DNA of 64,000 nucleotides from Homalodisca vitripennis. Its lineage: Eukaryota > Arthropoda > Insecta > Hemiptera > Cicadellidae. The DNA is taken from positions 116,080,501 through 116,144,500 of the forward strand of contig NC_060213.1 of assembly GCF_021130785.1 (NCBI RefSeq), written 5' to 3'. The position numbers and the translations under genes are program-made. Below, piece after piece: positions 1 to 12,893 of this stretch (its first letter is position 1; each line of letters opens with the position of its first letter). The notes under the pieces were generated by a model. The model saw nothing but the letters and a program-made list of their open reading frames with translations, did not search any database and was not told where the DNA came from.

Positions 1-49
1 ACATTCACCCGGCAAGTGAGAGATCCGGGTTCGAGTCCCGGCGGAGCAA
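1..49 (+). tRNA. tRNA-like gene, 3' part only (cut by window edge)
   Basis: This is the 3' portion of the tRNA-like body. It starts just before the anticodon arm and runs through the T arm and the 3' acceptor strand. The rest lies outside the window. The T5 terminator follows, as in the complete copies. Confidence 0.6.
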
Positions 50-144
50 GTACTTTTTGCGATTCAATGTTTATTGATAAAAATAAAATAAGGCTATTGC
101 CATTTATACGAACTTGATTAATGTAAACAAAAGTCGTTTGACAG

Positions 145-214
145 GTATTTGGTCTTCCGATCATATGTTAAGTTTAGTTATTTAAACGCATATGTGACAG
201 ATACGGCCAAATAC
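145..214. repeat. Second imperfect palindrome in the unit spacer
   Basis: GTATTTGG at 145-152 and CATATG at 162-167 are mirrored by CATATG at 189-194 and CCAAATAC at 207-214, around an AT-rich centre. Together with the repeat around the tRNA, each 262-bp unit consists of two successive inverted-repeat structures. Confidence 0.6.
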
Positions 215-247
215 AAAATAATTGAATCGTAAAAAGTGAGGGCTCTG

Positions 248-258
248 TGGTGTAATGG
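248..258 (+). promoter_or_regulatory. Pol III internal A box
   Basis: TGGTGTAATGG fits the A-box consensus TRGYNNARNNG at every position. It lies in the D arm of the tRNA-like body and is repeated in each unit. Confidence 0.75.
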
Positions 259-289
259 TAGCACATTCACCCGGCAAGTGAGAGATCCG

Positions 290-300
290 GGTTCGAGTCC
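290..300 (+). promoter_or_regulatory. Pol III internal B box
   Basis: GGTTCGAGTCC is a perfect B box in the T arm. With the A box at normal spacing it supports transcription by Pol III. Only the unit at 11772 carries an extra base in this box. Confidence 0.75.
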
Positions 301-315
301 CGGCGGAGCAAGTAC

Positions 316-320
316 TTTTT
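316..320 (+). terminator. Pol III terminator (T5)
   Basis: Five T residues lie four bases after the tRNA-like 3' end, the usual position and length for Pol III termination. The tract is part of the downstream arm of the 17-bp inverted repeat and is present in each complete unit. Confidence 0.7.
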
Positions 321-3300
321 GCGATTCAATGTTTATTGATAAAAATAAAATAAGGCTATTGCCATTTATACGAACTTGATTAATGTAAACAAAAGTCGTT
401 TGACAGGTATTTGGTCTTCCGATCATATGTTAAGTTTAGTTATTTAAACGCATATGTGACAGATACGGCCAAATACAAAATAATTGAATCGTAAAAAGTG
501 AGGGCTCTGTGGTGTAATGGTAGCACATTCACCCGGCAAGTGAGAGATCCGGGTTCGAGTCCCGGCGGAGCAAGTACTTTTTGCGATTCAATGTTTATTG
601 ATAAAAATAAAATAAGGCTATTGCCATTTATACGAACTTGATTAATGTAAACAAAAGTCGTTTGACAGGTATTTGGTCTTCCGATCATATGTTAAGTTTA
701 GTTATTTAAACGCATATGTGACAGATACGGCCAAATACAAAATAATTGAATCGTAAAAAGTGAGGGCTCTGTGGTGTAATGGTAGCACATTCACCCGGCA
801 AGTGAGAGATCCGGGTTCGAGTCCCGGCGGAGCAAGTACTTTTTGCGATTCAATGTTTATTGATAAAAATAAAATAAGGCTATTGCCATTTATACGAACT
901 TGATTAATGTAAACAAAAGTCGTTTGACAGGTATTTGGTCTTCCGATCATATGTTAAGTTTAGTTATTTAAACGCATATGTGACAGATACGGCCAAATAC
1001 AAAATAATTGAATCGTAAAAAGTGAGGGCTCTGTGGTGTAATGGTAGCACATTCACCCGGCAAGTGAGAGATCCGGGTTCGAGTCCCGGCGGAGCAAGTA
1101 CTTTTTGCGATTCAATGTTTATTGATAAAAATAAAATAAGGCTATTGCCATTTATACGAACTTGATTAATGTAAACAAAAGTCGTTTGACAGGTATTTGG
1201 TCTTCCGATCATATGTTAAGTTTAGTTATTTAAACGCATATGTGACAGATACGGCCAAATACAAAATAATTGAATCGTAAAAAGTGAGGGCTCTGTGGTG
1301 TAATGGTAGCACATTCACCCGGCAAGTGAGAGATCCGGGTTCGAGTCCCGGCGGAGCAAGTACTTTTTGCGATTCAATGTTTATTGATAAAAATAAAATA
1401 AGGCTATTGCCATTTATACGAACTTGATTAATGTAAACAAAAGTCGTTTGACAGGTATTTGGTCTTCCGATCATATGTTAAGTTTAGTTATTTAAACGCA
1501 TATGTGACAGATACGGCCAAATACAAAATAATTGAATCGTAAAAAGTGAGGGCTCTGTGGTGTAATGGTAGCACATTCACCCGGCAAGTGAGAGATCCGG
1601 GTTCGAGTCCCGGCGGAGCAAGTACTTTTTGCGATTCAATGTTTATTGATAAAAATAAAATAAGGCTATTGCCATTTATACGAACTTGATTAATGTAAAC
1701 AAAAGTCGTTTGACAGGTATTTGGTCTTCCGATCATATGTTAAGTTTAGTTATTTAAACGCATATGTGACAGATACGGCCAAATACAAAATAATTGAATC
1801 GTAAAAAGTGAGGGCTCTGTGGTGTAATGGTAGCACATTCACCCGGCAAGTGAGAGATCCGGGTTCGAGTCCCGGCGGAGCAAGTACTTTTTGCGATTCA
1901 ATGTTTATTGATAAAAATAAAATAAGGCTATTGCCATTTATACGAACTTGATTAATGTAAACAAAAGTCGTTTGACAGGTATTTGGTCTTCCGATCATAT
2001 GTTAAGTTTAGTTATTTAAACGCATATGTGACAGATACGGCCAAATACAAAATAATTGAATCGTAAAAAGTGAGGGCTCTGTGGTGTAATGGTAGCACAT
2101 TCACCCGGCAAGTGAGAGATCCGGGTTCGAGTCCCGGCGGAGCAAGTACTTTTTGCGATTCAATGTTTATTGATAAAAATAAAATAAGGCTATTGCCATT
2201 TATACGAACTTGATTAATGTAAACAAAAGTCGTTTGACAGGTATTTGGTCTTCCGATCATATGTTAAGTTTAGTTATTTAAACGCATATGTGACAGATAC
2301 GGCCAAATACAAAATAATTGAATCGTAAAAAGTGAGGGCTCTGTGGTGTAATGGTAGCACATTCACCCGGCAAGTGAGAGATCCGGGTTCGAGTCCCGGC
2401 GGAGCAAGTACTTTTTGCGATTCAATGTTTATTGATAAAAATAAAATAAGGCTATTGCCATTTATACGAACTTGATTAATGTAAACAAAAGTCGTTTGAC
2501 AGGTATTTGGTCTTCCGATCATATGTTAAGTTTAGTTATTTAAACGCATATGTGACAGATACGGCCAAATACAAAATAATTGAATCGTAAAAAGTGAGGG
2601 CTCTGTGGTGTAATGGTAGCACATTCACCCGGCAAGTGAGAGATCCGGGTTCGAGTCCCGGCGGAGCAAGTACTTTTTGCGATTCAATGTTTATTGATAA
2701 AAATAAAATAAGGCTATTGCCATTTATACGAACTTGATTAATGTAAACAAAAGTCGTTTGACAGGTATTTGGTCTTCCGATCATATGTTAAGTTTAGTTA
2801 TTTAAACGCATATGTGACAGATACGGCCAAATACAAAATAATTGAATCGTAAAAAGTGAGGGCTCTGTGGTGTAATGGTAGCACATTCACCCGGCAAGTG
2901 AGAGATCCGGGTTCGAGTCCCGGCGGAGCAAGTACTTTTTGCGATTCAATGTTTATTGATAAAAATAAAATAAGGCTATTGCCATTTATACGAACTTGAT
3001 TAATGTAAACAAAAGTCGTTTGACAGGTATTTGGTCTTCCGATCATATGTTAAGTTTAGTTATTTAAACGCATATGTGACAGATACGGCCAAATACAAAA
3101 TAATTGAATCGTAAAAAGTGAGGGCTCTGTGGTGTAATGGTAGCACATTCACCCGGCAAGTGAGAGATCCGGGTTCGAGTCCCGGCGGAGCAAGTACTTT
3201 TTGCGATTCAATGTTTATTGATAAAAATAAAATAAGGCTATTGCCATTTATACGAACTTGATTAATGTAAACAAAAGTCGTTTGACAGGTATTTGGTCTT

Positions 3301-6300
3301 CCGATCATATGTTAAGTTTAGTTATTTTAAACGCATATGTGACAGATACGGCCAAATACAAAATAATTGAATCGTAAAAAGTGAGGGCTCTGTGGTGTAA
3401 TGGTAGCACATTCACCCGGCAAGTGAGAGATCCGGGTTCGAGTCCCGGCGGAGCAAGTACTTTTTGCGATTCAATGTTTATTGATAAAAATAAAATAAGG
3501 CTATTGCCATTTATACGAACTTGATTAATGTAAACAAAAGTCGTTTGACAGGTATTTGGTCTTCCGATCATATGTTAAGTTTAGTTATTTAAACGCATAT
3601 GTGACAGATACGGCCAAATACAAAATAATTGAATCGTAAAAAGTGAGGGCTCTGTGGTGTAATGGTAGCACATTCACCCGGCAAGTGAGAGATCCGGGTT
3701 CGAGTCCCGGCGGAGCAAGTACTTTTTGCGATTCAATGTTTATTGATAAAAATAAAATAAGGCTATTGCCATTTATACGAACTTGATTAATGTAAACAAA
3801 AGTCGTTTGACAGGTATTTGGTCTTCCGATCATATGTTAAGTTTAGTTATTTAAACGCATATGTGACAGATACGGCCAAATACAAAATAATTGAATCGTA
3901 AAAAGTGAGGGCTCTGTGGTGTAATGGTAGCACATTCACCCGGCAAGTGAGAGATCCGGGTTCGAGTCCCGGCGGAGCAAGTACTTTTTGCGATTCAATG
4001 TTTATTGATAAAAATAAAATAAGGCTATTGCCATTTATACGAACTTGATTAATGTAAACAAAAGTCGTTTGACAGGTATTTGGTCTTCCGATCATATGTT
4101 AAGTTTAGTTATTTAAACGCATATGTGACAGATACGGCCAAATACAAAATAATTGAATCGTAAAAAGTGAGGGCTCTGTGGTGTAATGGTAGCACATTCA
4201 CCCGGCAAGTGAGAGATCCGGGTTCGAGTCCCGGCGGAGCAAGTACTTTTTGCGATTCAATGTTTATTGATAAAAATAAAATAAGGCTATTGCCATTTAT
4301 ACGAACTTGATTAATGTAAACAAAAGTCGTTTGACAGGTATTTGGTCTTCCGATCATATGTTAAGTTTAGTTATTTAAACGCATATGTGACAGATACGGC
4401 CAAATACAAAATAATTGAATCGTAAAAAGTGAGGGCTCTGTGGTGTAATGGTAGCACATTCACCCGGCAAGTGAGAGATCCGGGTTCGAGTCCCGGCGGA
4501 GCAAGTACTTTTTGCGATTCAATGTTTATTGATAAAAATAAAATAAGGCTATTGCCATTTATACGAACTTGATTAATGTAAACAAAAGTCGTTTGACAGG
4601 TATTTGGTCTTCCGATCATATGTTAAGTTTAGTTATTTAAACGCATATGTGACAGATACGGCCAAATACAAAATAATTGAATCGTAAAAAGTGAGGGCTC
4701 TGTGGTGTAATGGTAGCACATTCACCCGGCAAGTGAGAGATCCGGGTTCGAGTCCCGGCGGAGCAAGTACTTTTTGCGATTCAATGTTTATTGATAAAAA
4801 TAAAATAAGGCTATTGCCATTTATACGAACTTGATTAATGTAAACAAAAGTCGTTTGACAGGTATTTGGTCTTCCGATCATATGTTAAGTTTAGTTATTT
4901 AAACGCATATGTGACAGATACGGCCAAATACAAAATAATTGAATCGTAAAAAGTGAGGGCTCTGTGGTGTAATGGTAGCACATTCACCCGGCAAGTGAGA
5001 GATCCGGGTTCGAGTCCCGGCGGAGCAAGTACTTTTTGCGATTCAATGTTTATTGATAAAAATAAAATAAGGCTATTGCCATTTATACGAACTTGATTAA
5101 TGTAAACAAAAGTCGTTTGACAGGTATTTGGTCTTCCGATCATATGTTAAGTTTAGTTATTTAAACGCATATGTGACAGATACGGCCAAATACAAAATAA
5201 TTGAATCGTAAAAAGTGAGGGCTCTGTGGTGTAATGGTAGCACATTCACCCGGCAAGTGAGAGATCCGGGTTCGAGTCCCGGCGGAGCAAGTACTTTTTG
5301 CGATTCAATGTTTATTGATAAAAATAAAATAAGGCTATTGCCATTTATACGAACTTGATTAATGTAAACAAAAGTCGTTTGACAGGTATTTGGTCTTCCG
5401 ATCATATGTTAAGTTTAGTTATTTAAACGCATATGTGACAGATACGGCCAAATACAAAATAATTGAATCGTAAAAAGTGAGGGCTCTGTGGTGTAATGGT
5501 AGCACATTCACCCGGCAAGTGAGAGATCCGGGTTCGAGTCCCGGCGGAGCAAGTACTTTTTGCGATTCAATGTTTATTGATAAAAATAAAATAAGGCTAT
5601 TGCCATTTATACGAACTTGATTAATGTAAACAAAAGTCGTTTGACAGGTATTTGGTCTTCCGATCATATGTTAAGTTTAGTTATTTAAACGCATATGTGA
5701 CAGATACGGCCAAATACAAAATAATTGAATCGTAAAAAGTGAGGGCTCTGTGGTGTAATGGTAGCACATTCACCCGGCAAGTGAGAGATCCGGGTTCGAG
5801 TCCCGGCGGAGCAAGTACTTTTTGCGATTCAATGTTTATTGATAAAAATAAAATAAGGCTATTGCCATTTATACGAACTTGATTAATGTAAACAAAAGTC
5901 GTTTGACAGGTATTTGGTCTTCCGATCATATGTTAAGTTTAGTTATTTAAACGCATATGTGACAGATACGGCCAAATACAAAATAATTGAATCGTAAAAA
6001 GTGAGGGCTCTGTGGTGTAATGGTAGCACATTCACCCGGCAAGTGAGAGATCCGGGTTCGAGTCCCGGCGGAGCAAGTACTTTTTGCGATTCAATGTTTA
6101 TTGATAAAAATAAAATAAGGCTATTGCCATTTATACGAACTTGATTAATGTAAACAAAAGTCGTTTGACAGGTATTTGGTCTTCCGATCATATGTTAAGT
6201 TTAGTTATTTAAACGCATATGTGACAGATACGGCCAAATACAAAATAATTGAATCGTAAAAAGTGAGGGCTCTGTGGTGTAATGGTAGCACATTCACCCG

Positions 6301-9300
6301 GCAAGTGAGAGATCCGGGTTCGAGTCCCGGCGGAGCAAGTACTTTTTGCGATTCAATGTTTATTGATAAAAATAAAATAAGGCTATTGCCATTTATACGA
6401 ACTTGATTAATGTAAACAAAAGTCGTTTGACAGGTATTTGGTCTTCCGATCATATGTTAAGTTTAGTTATTTAAACGCATATGTGACAGATACGGCCAAA
6501 TACAAAATAATTGAATCGTAAAAAGTGAGGGCTCTGTGGTGTAATGGTAGCACATTCACCCGGCAAGTGAGAGATCCGGGTTCGAGTCCCGGCGGAGCAA
6601 GTACTTTTTGCGATTCAATGTTTATTGATAAAAATAAAATAAGGCTATTGCCATTTATACGAACTTGATTAATGTAAACAAAAGTCGTTTGACAGGTATT
6701 TGGTCTTCCGATCATATGTTAAGTTTAGTTATTTAAACGCATATGTGACAGATACGGCCAAATACAAAATAATTGAATCGTAAAAAGTGAGGGCTCTGTG
6801 GTGTAATGGTAGCACATTCACCCGGCAAGTGAGAGATCCGGGTTCGAGTCCCGGCGGAGCAAGTACTTTTTGCGATTCAATGTTTATTGATAAAAATAAA
6901 ATAAGGCTATTGCCATTTATACGAACTTGATTAATGTAAACAAAAGTCGTTTGACAGGTATTTGGTCTTCCGATCATATGTTAAGTTTAGTTATTTAAAC
7001 GCATATGTGACAGATACGGCCAAATACAAAATAATTGAATCGTAAAAAGTGAGGGCTCTGTGGTGTAATGGTAGCACATTCACCCGGCAAGTGAGAGATC
7101 CGGGTTCGAGTCCCGGCGGAGCAAGTACTTTTTGCGATTCAATGTTTATTGATAAAAATAAAATAAGGCTATTGCCATTTATACGAACTTGATTAATGTA
7201 AACAAAAGTCGTTTGACAGGTATTTGGTCTTCCGATCATATGTTAAGTTTAGTTATTTAAACGCATATGTGACAGATACGGCCAAATACAAAATAATTGA
7301 ATCGTAAAAAGTGAGGGCTCTGTGGTGTAATGGTAGCACATTCACCCGGCAAGTGAGAGATCCGGGTTCGAGTCCCGGCGGAGCAAGTACTTTTTGCGAT
7401 TCAATGTTTATTGATAAAAATAAAATAAGGCTATTGCCATTTATACGAACTTGATTAATGTAAACAAAAGTCGTTTGACAGGTATTTGGTCTTCCGATCA
7501 TATGTTAAGTTTAGTTATTTAAACGCATATGTGACAGATACGGCCAAATACAAAATAATTGAATCGTAAAAAGTGAGGGCTCTGTGGTGTAATGGTAGCA
7601 CATTCACCCGGCAAGTGAGAGATCCGGGTTCGAGTCCCGGCGGAGCAAGTACTTTTTGCGATTCAATGTTTATTGATAAAAATAAAATAAGGCTATTGCC
7701 ATTTATACGAACTTGATTAATGTAAACAAAAGTCGTTTTGACAGGTATTTGGTCTTCCGATCATATGTTAAGTTTAGTTATTTAAACGCATATGTGACAG
7801 ATACGGCCAAATACAAAATAATTGAATCGTAAAAAGTGAGGGCTCTGTGGTGTAATGGTAGCACATTCACCCGGCAAGTGAGAGATCCGGGTTCGAGTCC
7901 CGGCGGAGCAAGTACTTTTTGCGATTCAATGTTTATTGATAAAAATAAAATAAGGCTATTGCCATTTATACGAACTTGATTAATGTAAACAAAAGTCGTT
8001 TGACAGGTATTTGGTCTTCCGATCATATGTTAAGTTTAGTTATTTAAACGCATATGTGACAGATACGGCCAAATACAAAATAATTGAATCGTAAAAAGTG
8101 AGGGCTCTGTGGTGTAATGGTAGCACATTCACCCGGCAAGTGAGAGATCCGGGTTCGAGTCCCGGCGGAGCAAGTACTTTTTGCGATTCAATGTTTATTG
8201 ATAAAAATAAAATAAGGCTATTGCCATTTATACGAACTTGATTAATGTAAACAAAAGTCGTTTGACAGGTATTTGGTCTTCCGATCATATGTTAAGTTTA
8301 GTTATTTAAACGCATATGTGACAGATACGGCCAAATACAAAATAATTGAATCGTAAAAAGTGAGGGCTCTGTGGTGTAATGGTAGCACATTCACCCGGCA
8401 AGTGAGAGATCCGGGTTCGAGTCCCGGCGGAGCAAGTACTTTTTGCGATTCAATGTTTATTGATAAAAATAAAATAAGGCTATTGCCATTTATACGAACT
8501 TGATTAATGTAAACAAAAGTCGTTTGACAGGTATTTGGTCTTCCGATCATATGTTAAGTTTAGTTATTTAAACGCATATGTGACAGATACGGCCAAATAC
8601 AAAATAATTGAATCGTAAAAAGTGAGGGCTCTGTGGTGTAATGGTAGCACATTCACCCGGCAAGTGAGAGATCCGGGTTCGAGTCCCGGCGGAGCAAGTA
8701 CTTTTTGCGATTCAATGTTTATTGATAAAAATAAAATAAGGCTATTGCCATTTATACGAACTTGATTAATGTAAACAAAAGTCGTTTGACAGGTATTTGG
8801 TCTTCCGATCATATGTTAAGTTTAGTTATTTAAACGCATATGTGACAGATACGGCCAAATACAAAATAATTGAATCGTAAAAAGTGAGGGCTCTGTGGTG
8901 TAATGGTAGCACATTCACCCGGCAAGTGAGAGATCCGGGTTCGAGTCCCGGCGGAGCAAGTACTTTTTGCGATTCAATGTTTATTGATAAAAATAAAATA
9001 AGGCTATTGCCATTTATACGAACTTGATTAATGTAAACAAAAGTCGTTTGACAGGTATTTGGTCTTCCGATCATATGTTAAGTTTAGTTATTTAAACGCA
9101 TATGTGACAGATACGGCCAAATACAAAATAATTGAATCGTAAAAAGTGAGGGCTCTGTGGTGTAATGGTAGCACATTCACCCGGCAAGTGAGAGATCCGG
9201 GTTCGAGTCCCGGCGGAGCAAGTACTTTTTGCGATTCAATGTTTATTGATAAAAATAAAATAAGGCTATTGCCATTTATACGAACTTGATTAATGTAAAC

Positions 9301-9674
9301 AAAAGTCGTTTGACAGGTATTTGGTCTTCCGATCATATGTTAAGTTTAGTTATTTAAACGCATATGTGACAGATACGGCCAAATACAAAATAATTGAATC
9401 GTAAAAAGTGAGGGCTCTGTGGTGTAATGGTAGCACATTCACCCGGCAAGTGAGAGATCCGGGTTCGAGTCCCGGCGGAGCAAGTACTTTTTGCGATTCA
9501 ATGTTTATTGATAAAAATAAAATAAGGCTATTGCCATTTATACGAACTTGATTAATGTAAACAAAAGTCGTTTGACAGGTATTTGGTCTTCCGATCATAT
9601 GTTAAGTTTAGTTATTTAAACGCATATGTGACAGATACGGCCAAATACAAAATAATTGAATCGTAAAAAGTGAG

Positions 9675-9746
9675 GGCTCTGTGGTGTAATGGTAGCACAT
9701 TCACCCCGGCAAGTGAGAGATCCGGGTTCGAGTCCCGGCGGAGCAA
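9675..9746 (+). tRNA. Variant tRNA-like copy with an 8-nt anticodon loop
   Basis: One extra C in the run at 9704-9707 enlarges the anticodon loop from seven to eight bases. It is otherwise like the copy at 241. It may be a real mutation or a homopolymer error. Confidence 0.6.
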
Positions 9747-11771
9747 GTACTTTTTGCGATTCAATGTTTATTGATAAAAATAAAATAAGGCTATTGCCAT
9801 TTATACGAACTTGATTAATGTAAACAAAAGTCGTTTGACAGGTATTTGGTCTTCCGATCATATGTTAAGTTTAGTTATTTAAACGCATATGTGACAGATA
9901 CGGCCAAATACAAAATAATTGAATCGTAAAAAGTGAGGGCTCTGTGGTGTAATGGTAGCACATTCACCCGGCAAGTGAGAGATCCGGGTTCGAGTCCCGG
10001 CGGAGCAAGTACTTTTTGCGATTCAATGTTTATTGATAAAAATAAAATAAGGCTATTGCCATTTATACGAACTTGATTAATGTAAACAAAAGTCGTTTGA
10101 CAGGTATTTGGTCTTCCGATCATATGTTAAGTTTAGTTATTTAAACGCATATGTGACAGATACGGCCAAATACAAAATAATTGAATCGTAAAAAGTGAGG
10201 GCTCTGTGGTGTAATGGTAGCACATTCACCCGGCAAGTGAGAGATCCGGGTTCGAGTCCCGGCGGAGCAAGTACTTTTTGCGATTCAATGTTTATTGATA
10301 AAAATAAAATAAGGCTATTGCCATTTATACGAACTTGATTAATGTAAACAAAAGTCGTTTGACAGGTATTTGGTCTTCCGATCATATGTTAAGTTTAGTT
10401 ATTTAAACGCATATGTGACAGATACGGCCAAATACAAAATAATTGAATCGTAAAAAGTGAGGGCTCTGTGGTGTAATGGTAGCACATTCACCCGGCAAGT
10501 GAGAGATCCGGGTTCGAGTCCCGGCGGAGCAAGTACTTTTTGCGATTCAATGTTTATTGATAAAAATAAAATAAGGCTATTGCCATTTATACGAACTTGA
10601 TTAATGTAAACAAAAGTCGTTTGACAGGTATTTGGTCTTCCGATCATATGTTAAGTTTAGTTATTTAAACGCATATGTGACAGATACGGCCAAATACAAA
10701 ATAATTGAATCGTAAAAAGTGAGGGCTCTGTGGTGTAATGGTAGCACATTCACCCGGCAAGTGAGAGATCCGGGTTCGAGTCCCGGCGGAGCAAGTACTT
10801 TTTGCGATTCAATGTTTATTGATAAAAATAAAATAAGGCTATTGCCATTTATACGAACTTGATTAATGTAAACAAAAGTCGTTTGACAGGTATTTGGTCT
10901 TCCGATCATATGTTAAGTTTAGTTATTTAAACGCATATGTGACAGATACGGCCAAATACAAAATAATTGAATCGTAAAAAGTGAGGGCTCTGTGGTGTAA
11001 TGGTAGCACATTCACCCGGCAAGTGAGAGATCCGGGTTCGAGTCCCGGCGGAGCAAGTACTTTTTGCGATTCAATGTTTATTGATAAAAATAAAATAAGG
11101 CTATTGCCATTTATACGAACTTGATTAATGTAAACAAAAGTCGTTTGACAGGTATTTGGTCTTCCGATCATATGTTAAGTTTAGTTATTTAAACGCATAT
11201 GTGACAGATACGGCCAAATACAAAATAATTGAATCGTAAAAAGTGAGGGCTCTGTGGTGTAATGGTAGCACATTCACCCGGCAAGTGAGAGATCCGGGTT
11301 CGAGTCCCGGCGGAGCAAGTACTTTTTGCGATTCAATGTTTATTGATAAAAATAAAATAAGGCTATTGCCATTTATACGAACTTGATTAATGTAAACAAA
11401 AGTCGTTTGACAGGTATTTGGTCTTCCGATCATATGTTAAGTTTAGTTATTTAAACGCATATGTGACAGATACGGCCAAATACAAAATAATTGAATCGTA
11501 AAAAGTGAGGGCTCTGTGGTGTAATGGTAGCACATTCACCCGGCAAGTGAGAGATCCGGGTTCGAGTCCCGGCGGAGCAAGTACTTTTTGCGATTCAATG
11601 TTTATTGATAAAAATAAAATAAGGCTATTGCCATTTATACGAACTTGATTAATGTAAACAAAAGTCGTTTGACAGGTATTTGGTCTTCCGATCATATGTT
11701 AAGTTTAGTTATTTAAACGCATATGTGACAGATACGGCCAAATACAAAATAATTGAATCGTAAAAAGTGAG

Positions 11772-11843
11772 GGCTCTGTGGTGTAATGGTAGCACATTCA
11801 CCCGGCAAGTGAGAGATCCGGGTTTCGAGTCCCGGCGGAGCAA
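11772..11843 (+). tRNA. Variant tRNA-like copy with a disrupted B box
   Basis: One extra T at 11823-11825 makes the T loop eight bases and breaks the B box. The same unit has two further one-base expansions at 11873-11880 in the spacer, so half of the array's six indels fall in this single unit. Confidence 0.6.
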
Positions 11844-12822
11844 GTACTTTTTGCGATTCAATGTTTATTGATAAAAAATTAAAATAAGGCTATTGCCATT
11901 TATACGAACTTGATTAATGTAAACAAAAGTCGTTTGACAGGTATTTGGTCTTCCGATCATATGTTAAGTTTAGTTATTTAAACGCATATGTGACAGATAC
12001 GGCCAAATACAAAATAATTGAATCGTAAAAAGTGAGGGCTCTGTGGTGTAATGGTAGCACATTCACCCGGCAAGTGAGAGATCCGGGTTCGAGTCCCGGC
12101 GGAGCAAGTACTTTTTGCGATTCAATGTTTATTGATAAAAATAAAATAAGGCTATTGCCATTTATACGAACTTGATTAATGTAAACAAAAGTCGTTTGAC
12201 AGGTATTTGGTCTTCCGATCATATGTTAAGTTTAGTTATTTAAACGCATATGTGACAGATACGGCCAAATACAAAATAATTGAATCGTAAAAAGTGAGGG
12301 CTCTGTGGTGTAATGGTAGCACATTCACCCGGCAAGTGAGAGATCCGGGTTCGAGTCCCGGCGGAGCAAGTACTTTTTGCGATTCAATGTTTATTGATAA
12401 AAATAAAATAAGGCTATTGCCATTTATACGAACTTGATTAATGTAAACAAAAGTCGTTTGACAGGTATTTGGTCTTCCGATCATATGTTAAGTTTAGTTA
12501 TTTAAACGCATATGTGACAGATACGGCCAAATACAAAATAATTGAATCGTAAAAAGTGAGGGCTCTGTGGTGTAATGGTAGCACATTCACCCGGCAAGTG
12601 AGAGATCCGGGTTCGAGTCCCGGCGGAGCAAGTACTTTTTGCGATTCAATGTTTATTGATAAAAATAAAATAAGGCTATTGCCATTTATACGAACTTGAT
12701 TAATGTAAACAAAAGTCGTTTGACAGGTATTTGGTCTTCCGATCATATGTTAAGTTTAGTTATTTAAACGCATATGTGACAGATACGGCCAAATACAAAA
12801 TAATTGAATCGTAAAAAGTGAG

Positions 12823-12893
12823 GGCTCTGTGGTGTAATGGTAGCACATTCACCCGGCAAGTGAGAGATCCGGGTTCGAGTCCCGGCGGAGCAA
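12823..12893 (+). tRNA. Last complete tRNA-like copy
   Basis: This is the final tRNA-like body, identical to the others, with its terminator and downstream inverted-repeat arm. The unit is cut after 12920, seven bases past the end of that arm, where the C-rich tract begins. Confidence 0.65.

Larger units (their letters stand above)
241..311 (+). tRNA. tRNA-like Pol III gene, Ala(GGC)-like anticodon, representative copy
   Basis: The sequence folds as a tRNA of about 71 nt. The acceptor strands are 241-247 and 304-310, with pair 1:72 a G/A mismatch and one G-U pair. The D stem GTGT/GCAC encloses a loop with the conserved GG. The anticodon stem is TTCAC/GTGAG and the T stem CCGGG/CCCGG with loop TTCGAGT. 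The anticodon loop (271-277) reads CCGGCAA, giving anticodon GGC with C at position 33, where U is almost invariant. The alanine identity pair G3-U70 is absent (C-G here), and eukaryotes normally decode GCC with AGC. I infer a tRNA-derived gene or pseudogene, possibly from tRNA-Gly(GCC), more likely a Pol III non-coding RNA than a decoding tRNA. The other 48 complete copies share this sequence apart from those at 9675 and 11772. Confidence 0.65.
221..330. repeat. 17-bp inverted repeat enclosing the tRNA-like gene
   Basis: The left arm at 221-237 is ATTGAATCGTAAAAAGT and the right arm at 314-330 is ACTTTTTGCGATTCAAT. They pair over all 17 positions with one G-U wobble. Only three bases separate the left arm from the tRNA body and two the right. 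The arrangement recurs in each unit. It could extrude as a cruciform, or be the terminal repeat of a small ancestral element that captured the tRNA. Confidence 0.85.

Noticed and set aside
178..12746. Minus-strand 82-codon frame repeated in nearly each array unit
   Set aside because: It is the antisense of the tRNA body plus spacer (APPGLEPGS and LPLHHRA are antisense T-arm and D-arm). Its identity between units only reflects array homogeneity, and there is no coding signature.
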